Assembly (NCBI RefSeq): GCF_024220515.1
Contig: NZ_JAMXOT010000050.1
Location: forward strand, 1 to 45,334
Length of the DNA stretch: 45,334 nt
Direction: 5' to 3'
Source of the DNA: Oscillatoria sp. HE19RPO
Lineage (GTDB): Bacteria; Cyanobacteriota; Cyanobacteriia; Cyanobacteriales; Laspinemataceae
The position numbers and the translations under genes were made by a program. Of the stretch, positions 40,946 through 45,334 are shown piece by piece (positions within the stretch are counted from its first letter, which is position 1; each line of letters begins with the position of its first letter). The notes under the pieces are model-generated. The model had not been told where the DNA came from. It searched no databases and worked only from the letters and a program-made list of their open reading frames with translations.

Positions 40946-41923
40946 ATGATGGTAGAAGCTGTGGAGAATTATGGGGAGGAACCGGGCGATCGCAGTCGCC
41001 TTGCGGGGTTGAAACCTCTGGGAATTAACAAGCCTTTTTTGCCCCATCAACCCCTGGGACAAAAACCTTTTGAACCGCAATTTTTAAAATCCATTGCCCG
41101 GGAATCTTTAACGAGTTTTGAGTTAGAACTGGCGATCGCATCCGGTGAGGAGGAAGGGGAGTATCTCAATTTTGAAAAGAGACCTAACCCCCCAGCCCCC
41201 TTCCCTAACAGGGAAGGGGGAGAAAGAGATTTATTTCCCCCTTCCCTCACAGAGGAAAAGAGACCTAACCCCCCAGCCCCCTTCCCTCTGAGGGAAGGGG
41301 GAGAAAGAGATGTATTTCCCCCTTCCCTCTTAGGGGAGGGGGGCAGGGGGGAGAGGTCCGATCGGGTTTTAGACAAAATTGCGATCGCCACCAAAGCAGG
41401 ACAACCCTTGGGACAGTGGCATTCCATCGGCGATCGGCAAACCCAACGTACCCTGTCTGCAAATCCCTCCCCTCAACTCCCCCTCACCCTCTCCTTAGAA
41501 GAGATTCCCGCAAATTTTGCTCAACTGTCCGCCTTAACCCCCTTCAATAGTCCTCCCTTAGATGTGGGAATCGCTGCTACAACCGACTCCATGCCAACCG
41601 CTTGGACGAATTTGGAAGACTTACTCACCCAAACCGCCCAAATCGATACCGATGGGGAATTTGTGTTAACCCCCTGGGGAGTACAACGAGAGACCCCTCC
41701 AGAACCCAAAGGCGATCGGTCCCCCGTCCCTGCCCAAAATCCCCCCGACTATTCCGATCCTAGAAGTCGAGAAGTCACCATCACCGCCCTGGGATATGGA
41801 CCCACACCGGAACCGGAAAACTTAGAGATTTTAGCCCGAAAAGTTTACGATTTGATTAAACAGCGCCTAACCATTGATCGCGAACGGAATGGGGGTCGGT
41901 ATTCTCGGCGATCGCCCTGGTAA
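40946..41923 (+). CDS. CIS-associated protein with an internal coding repeat insertion
   Basis: The 325-residue protein starts 8 bases after the tube gene and is therefore probably translated with it. The N-terminus (GLKPLGINKPFLPHQPLGQ) and the C-terminus (ITALGYGPTPEPENLEILAR, KVYDLIKQRLTIDRERNGGR) look ordered; the last 50 residues carry a helix. Between, residues about 77-138 are coded by intergenic-type DNA repeats (41176-41358) and read RPNPPAPFPNREGGERD twice. Family not recognised by me; by position it may be an adaptor between tube and baseplate, like small Afp/PVC proteins. Confidence 0.72.
   Translation: MMVEAVENYGEEPGDRSRLAGLKPLGINKPFLPHQPLGQKPFEPQFLKSIARESLTSFELELAIASGEEEGEYLNFEKRPNPPAPFPNREGGERDLFPPSLTEEKRPNPPAPFPLREGGERDVFPPSLLGEGGRGERSDRVLDKIAIATKAGQPLGQWHSIGDRQTQRTLSANPSPQLPLTLSLEEIPANFAQLSALTPFNSPPLDVGIAATTDSMPTAWTNLEDLLTQTAQIDTDGEFVLTPWGVQRETPPEPKGDRSPVPAQNPPDYSDPRSREVTITALGYGPTPEPENLEILARKVYDLIKQRLTIDRERNGGRYSRRSPW
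41176..41358. repeat. Intergenic-type repeat inside a coding region
   Basis: GAGACCTAACCCCCCAGCCC and CCTTCCCT...AGGGAAGGGGGAG are present twice in frame, with a third partial unit CCTTCCCTCTTAGGGGAGG. The same repeat, in reverse, lies in the leader at 27601-27650. Confidence 0.85.
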
Positions 41924-41965
41924 ATGTAGTATTTAATGCCGTATTCATAATAAGGAAAAACCGCC

Positions 41966-42439
41966 ATGCCTGGTAACAACGTTGCCTCCGGGAAACTCGA
42001 AAAAGCAAAACTAATTTCCCAAGAAAGCGACACCATCGAATTCATGTTCAACCCCACCGAACTGGTATTCGACCACTCTATTAGCGTCAATCCCAGTCGA
42101 GGTGCGCGGACCAGTTCCGGATTATCCAAAGTCAGCTTTGCCCATCCCGAACCTTGCACCCTCACCATTAGTAACATCATCTTTGACACCTACGAAACCG
42201 GCACCAGCATCCTCCCCTCTATCAATCTGCTCAAACAAGCGGTCAGTTTTGCCACCAAAGGAACTGCCGCCAAAAAACGTCCTCCCACCTATATTTTTGC
42301 CTGGGGACAACAACAATATATGCGCTGTTTCGTCACCCGACTCAGCTATCGATTAACCCGCTTTTTACCCGATGGCACTCCCGTACAAGCGCGAGTGGAT
42401 TTGACCCTAACTGAAGTGGATAAGGCAACTGGGAAGTAG
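41966..42439 (+). CDS. CIS baseplate hub/tube-adaptor protein (CIS_tube N-domain, Afp7-like without LysM)
   Basis: The 157-residue protein has KLEKAKLISQESDTIEFMFNPTELVF, SKVSFAHPEPCTLTISNIIF, FDTYETGTSI and PPTYIFAWGQQQYMRCFVTRLSYRLTRF, the pattern of the CIS tube-protein N-terminal domain (PF19266 family) found in Afp7-type proteins that link tube and spike. A C-terminal LysM domain, usual in longer relatives, is absent. AAGGA precedes the ATG. It is followed by a repeat-filled gap before the spike gene. Confidence 0.9.
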   Translation: MPGNNVASGKLEKAKLISQESDTIEFMFNPTELVFDHSISVNPSRGARTSSGLSKVSFAHPEPCTLTISNIIFDTYETGTSILPSINLLKQAVSFATKGTAAKKRPPTYIFAWGQQQYMRCFVTRLSYRLTRFLPDGTPVQARVDLTLTEVDKATGK

Positions 42440-42947
42440 GGGAGATGGAAGAGACTTACAAGAGTAGGTTTTTATTTCCGGTCCCCTCCCCTTGGCAAGG
42501 CTATGCGTTACTCACATATTTCTTAACATTCTCTAAGCCTTGCCAGTCAAGGGTTTTCGCCATTGGCTTCACAAATCTTAACTGAGGGCTTGTTGAGAAT
42601 CAACCTAATTTATTGACAAGAGGTAACGAGAGCATAAGGGTTGAGCGAATGCTCATCAATTGTTAAGAAAGATGCGAGTAACGCATAGCCTTGGCAAGGG
42701 GAGGGTTAGGGTGGGGTCCACCCAGTTCGCAAAAACACCACTTTTGATAGCCGGATTTGCAATAGAACCCTGATGGGAAGTAGGGGAGGATGGGGAGGAT
42801 GGGGAAGATGGGGAGGATGGGTGAGACTTACAAGAGTAGGTTTTTATTTCCGGTCCCCTCCCCTTGGCAAGGGGAGGGTTAGGGTGGGGTCCACCCAGTT
42901 CGCAAAAACACGACTTTTGATAGCCGGATTTGCAATGGAACCCTGAT
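42431..42947. repeat. Tandem duplication of a repeat unit, one copy with a MITE
   Basis: Copy A (42431-42774) and copy B (42775-42947) share GAGACTTACAAGAGTAGGTT, CGGTCCCCTCCCCTTGGCAA, CACCCAGTTCGCAAAAACAC and GATAGCCGGATTTGCAAT. Copy A holds the 188-base insertion at 42501-42688; copy B has the empty site. Copy A overlaps the end of the preceding gene by 9 bases. Confidence 0.88.
42501..42688. mobile_element. 188-bp MITE with 27-bp terminal inverted repeats
   Basis: The ends CTATGCGTTACTCACATATT (left) and GATGCGAGTAACGCATAG (right) are inverted repeats of 27 bases with two mismatches. CCTTGGCAAGG occurs on both sides (42490-42500, 42689-42699) but once in the empty copy B, giving an 11-bp target duplication. 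This length suits IS4/IS231-type transposases. No reading frame is inside. Confidence 0.85.
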
Positions 42948-42994
42948 TAAGTAAAGGATTAAACCTCTTTCTTATCATCCAAGGAGAAGAGGAC

Positions 42995-43027
42995 CCCACC
43001 CAACCCTCCCCTTGCCAAGGGGAGGGC
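42995..43027. repeat. GGACCCCACCCAACCCTCCC-type repeat
   Basis: Another copy of the CCCTCCCCTTGCCAAGGGGA palindrome family. Bases 43028-43171 after it hold a possible 28-codon frame from ATG 43029 that I do not support and an AT-rich leader for the spike gene. Confidence 0.75.
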
Positions 43028-43171
43028 TATGAACAACCAAAACTTGAAAAAATTACCTCGTAAAAAACCTACCGTTATAAGGATGGGGGAGAATCGGTTG
43101 ATTAGAACTGAATAGCTCTTTTCATTGATTCATTATCATCAGAAATTTATACCAAAATTACATTAAGAACC

Positions 43172-45331
43172 ATGACAGCAATCTCTTACTTAGCTCAACC
43201 TAGCTTAAAAATAGATGGAACCGAGGCGTCTGAACAATTAAGGGCAGATATTATAGAAATCTCCGTAGAAGAAAGCCTTCATCAGCCGGGAATGTTTACC
43301 CTGATGATTAATAATGACTACTTCCCCGGGACCGGAGACCCCTGGGGACATGAAAAATTATTTGCCATTGGTAAATCCATCGAAATTGGGTTTAGTTCTA
43401 GTACCACTGAAGCCCAGGAATTTTCCCAAGGGAAAACCACTGCCAGCCTGTTTAAAGGAGAGATTACCTCCATTGAATGTAGCTTTACCGAAACCTCAGA
43501 AGCTACCATGCTGATTCGCGGGTATGACGTGGGTCATCGGCTGCATCGGGGGAGATATAATCGGTCTTTTCAAAATATGAGCGATACGGATATTCTCAAG
43601 AAAGTGATTGGAGAAGTGGGAATCTCCGGTGGGACTATTGATTCTAGTGGTTCTCCCCATGATTATGTGTTTCAAGAAAACCAAACCAACATGGAATTTC
43701 TGCGGGAACGAGCAACCCGCAATGGATTTGAACTGTTTGTTCAAGATGGAAAACTTAATTTTAGAAAACCCAAAGCAGGCAGTACCTTGGAGTTAAAATG
43801 GTTGCAGGATATCCATAGTTTTAGAGTGCGAGTTTCCAGTAGCGAACAAGTGAGTGCAGTGGAAGTGCGCGGGTGGGATTATAAACAAAAAAAAGCGATT
43901 GTTTCTAAGGCTGAGTCTGCCAAGGTATTAACCAGCACCCAATATCAAGAGGGGAAGAAAACCAGTTCTGCCTTCAATGGTAAACCCTCCAAAGCCACGA
44001 TGATAGTTGTGGATAAACCTGTTTTTAGTAATAAAGAAGCCGATACGATCGCCCAATCTTTGTGCAACGAATTAGGCGGAGAATTTGTCCAAGCTGATGC
44101 TGTTGCCGAAGGCAATCCCGACATCCGCACCGGCAAACTGGTCCAATTTGCCGACATGGGAAAATATAGCGGCAAATACTACATTACCGAAGCCCGTCAC
44201 CTTTATCAAGATGGCATTTATACCACGGAATTTAGTGTCCGAGGATTGCGGGCGGATGATATTGCCACCACCGTCGCACCGGAAACTCGACTAGAACCGG
44301 GACAAACCATGATGGTGGGAGTGGTATCTAATAATAACGACCCGGATGGGTTAGGACGAGTGCGGGTGAAATTTCCTACCCTGACAGAAGAACATGAAAG
44401 TAATTGGGCGCGGGTGGTGGCGATCGGGGGCGGACCCGATCGCGGATTTGACTGCTTACCCGAAATCAACGACGAAGTGCTGGTTGCCTTTGAACATGGA
44501 GATATTCATCGACCTTATATCATTGGCGGTGTCTGGAATGGCAAAGATAAACCCCCGGAAAAAGTGGCCGAATCCGTCGCCAATGGAAAAGTGCGTCTCA
44601 GAACGATTAAAACTCGTCTCGGTCATAAATTGCAATTTGTCGAAGAAGATAAAGGCAGCAGTAAAAAAGGAATTTATATCGAAACCGTTGACGGAAATAA
44701 ACATAAACTGCATCTGAACGATACAGACAAAAAGATAGAAATGAAAACCAGCGGTTCTCATTATCTGTTGTTAGATGATAAAAACAAAAAACTCGAAGCC
44801 AAAACCAATAGCGGTCATACCGTCTTAATGGATGATAATGGCAGCAAAAAAATAGATGTCACCTCCGTCGGAGACATGAACGTGAAAACCGGGAGTTCGG
44901 GAAAAACCCGCACCCTCAAAGTCGATGCGGGAGAAATTCAGCTCACCGGCACCACTAAAATCGTGCTGAAAGTGGGCGCGAATCGTATTGAAATATCCAA
45001 TTCGGGGATTAAAATTGATGGCTTAAAAGTCGAAGTGTTGGGAAAAACAGGAATCGAGATTAAATCACCCCTGAAAGTTGACATTAGTGGCGCAACTCAA
45101 GTTAATGTGCAGTCAGCGGTCCAAGTTGGGATTAAAGCCGGGGCCTCGCTGAATGTTCAAGCGGGGGGTTCCTTGGGTCTGCAAGCTGCCGGGTCCCTAA
45201 GTGGCACTGCCGGGGGTTCGGTAAGTTTGACCAGTGGGGGTGCCGCAAGTATTACTTCCGGTGCCGCATTCCAAGTCACTGCCGGTGCCAGTGCCGGGAT
45301 TTTAGCACCCCTGATTCGCCTCAACTGTTGA
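43172..45331 (+). CDS. VgrG/Afp8-like CIS spike protein
   Basis: The 719-residue protein has the order of a VgrG spike: N-terminal gp27-like hub (ISYLAQPSLKIDGTEASEQL, LIRGYDVGHRLHRGRYNRSF, YVFQENQTNMEFLRERATRN, about 1-350), a gp5 OB fold (VGVVSNNNDPDGLGRVRVKF, INDEVLVAFEHGDIHRPYII, about 375-455) and a long beta-helix of short repeats (about 480-719; GTTKIVLKVGANRIEIS, then Ala/Gly/Ser-rich repeats). It ends in RLNC, with stop three bases before the window edge. No enzymatic extension is present. It sits on the tip of the tube and pierces the target or own membrane. Confidence 0.95.
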   Translation: MTAISYLAQPSLKIDGTEASEQLRADIIEISVEESLHQPGMFTLMINNDYFPGTGDPWGHEKLFAIGKSIEIGFSSSTTEAQEFSQGKTTASLFKGEITSIECSFTETSEATMLIRGYDVGHRLHRGRYNRSFQNMSDTDILKKVIGEVGISGGTIDSSGSPHDYVFQENQTNMEFLRERATRNGFELFVQDGKLNFRKPKAGSTLELKWLQDIHSFRVRVSSSEQVSAVEVRGWDYKQKKAIVSKAESAKVLTSTQYQEGKKTSSAFNGKPSKATMIVVDKPVFSNKEADTIAQSLCNELGGEFVQADAVAEGNPDIRTGKLVQFADMGKYSGKYYITEARHLYQDGIYTTEFSVRGLRADDIATTVAPETRLEPGQTMMVGVVSNNNDPDGLGRVRVKFPTLTEEHESNWARVVAIGGGPDRGFDCLPEINDEVLVAFEHGDIHRPYIIGGVWNGKDKPPEKVAESVANGKVRLRTIKTRLGHKLQFVEEDKGSSKKGIYIETVDGNKHKLHLNDTDKKIEMKTSGSHYLLLDDKNKKLEAKTNSGHTVLMDDNGSKKIDVTSVGDMNVKTGSSGKTRTLKVDAGEIQLTGTTKIVLKVGANRIEISNSGIKIDGLKVEVLGKTGIEIKSPLKVDISGATQVNVQSAVQVGIKAGASLNVQAGGSLGLQAAGSLSGTAGGSVSLTSGGAASITSGAAFQVTAGASAGILAPLIRLNC

Positions 45332-45334
45332 TCC

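Noticed and set aside
43029-43115. 28-codon basic peptide before the spike gene
   Set aside because: No ribosome site and it begins inside a dispersed repeat.

Overview
The window is chromosomal DNA from a filamentous-type cyanobacterium. The evidence is the dense GCGATCGC (HIP1) octamers, an iron-stress isiA/isiB/isiC cluster, FtsH of the cyanobacterial type, many intergenic palindromic repeats of the kind abundant in Oscillatoria/Phormidium-like genomes, and, at the right end, genes of a contractile injection system of the extracellular/thylakoid-anchored class (eCIS/tCIS). No rRNA, tRNA or CRISPR array was recognised.

Layout. 0-6.6 kb: ferrochelatase-family protein with a natural poly-His tail, a 35-residue membrane peptide, a multi-hairpin (probably tnpB-derived) RNA-like region, ftsH, an M23 peptidase and a small membrane protein. 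6.8-11.7 kb: a small defence/toxin-antitoxin island (higBA, a RelE-type pair, a VapBC-type pair, a broken second higBA copy fused to the tail of another broken gene, and a 593-residue DUF262 + AlbA_2/Schlafen-type protein). 12.2-20.5 kb: housekeeping genes (panB, a CAAX protease, a two-domain histidine phosphatase, a metal-ligand-depleted dihydroorotase homologue, lpdA) separated by repeat-rich spacers. 20.5-29.5 kb: an Rpn-like nuclease gene, then isiA-isiB-isiC; next to it lies an operon under a perfect 9-1-9 Fur/Zur-type palindrome that encodes a divergent CobW-like GTPase and two calcineurin-like phosphoesterase homologues with altered metal ligands; then a zinc-ribbon protein and a Crp-type regulator behind a promoter that shares the isiA promoter motif at the same spacing. 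29.6-35.3 kb: a spacer holding two identical 115-bp copies of a putative small-RNA gene with an HLR1 (RpaB-type) site, then a pyruvate-kinase-like protein, a DUF389 membrane protein, a PD-(D/E)XK-like protein and a nonsense-mutated gene. 35.6-45.3 kb: a pentapeptide-repeat protein and the left part of a CIS locus: candidate cargo/accessory protein, Nif11-domain protein, pseudokinase-TM-PstS-like fusion, tube protein, repeat-bearing accessory protein, CIS_tube-domain baseplate protein and VgrG-like spike. The sheath, wedge, ATPase and sequencing of the rest would lie beyond the right edge.

Together: the iron/metal-stress genes of the centre form two or three transcription units that share Fur-family-type signals, and the putative small RNAs carry a light-stress signal. 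The CIS genes are on one strand with short gaps and probably act as one assembly. The most novel candidates are (1) the pseudokinase-PstS fusion and cargo-like protein in the CIS locus, (2) the tandem HLR1-driven small RNAs, (3) the Fur/Zur-controlled CobW/degenerate phosphoesterase operon and (4) the DUF262-AlbA_2 protein in the toxin-antitoxin island. All functional names are from reading motifs by eye; no database search was possible.
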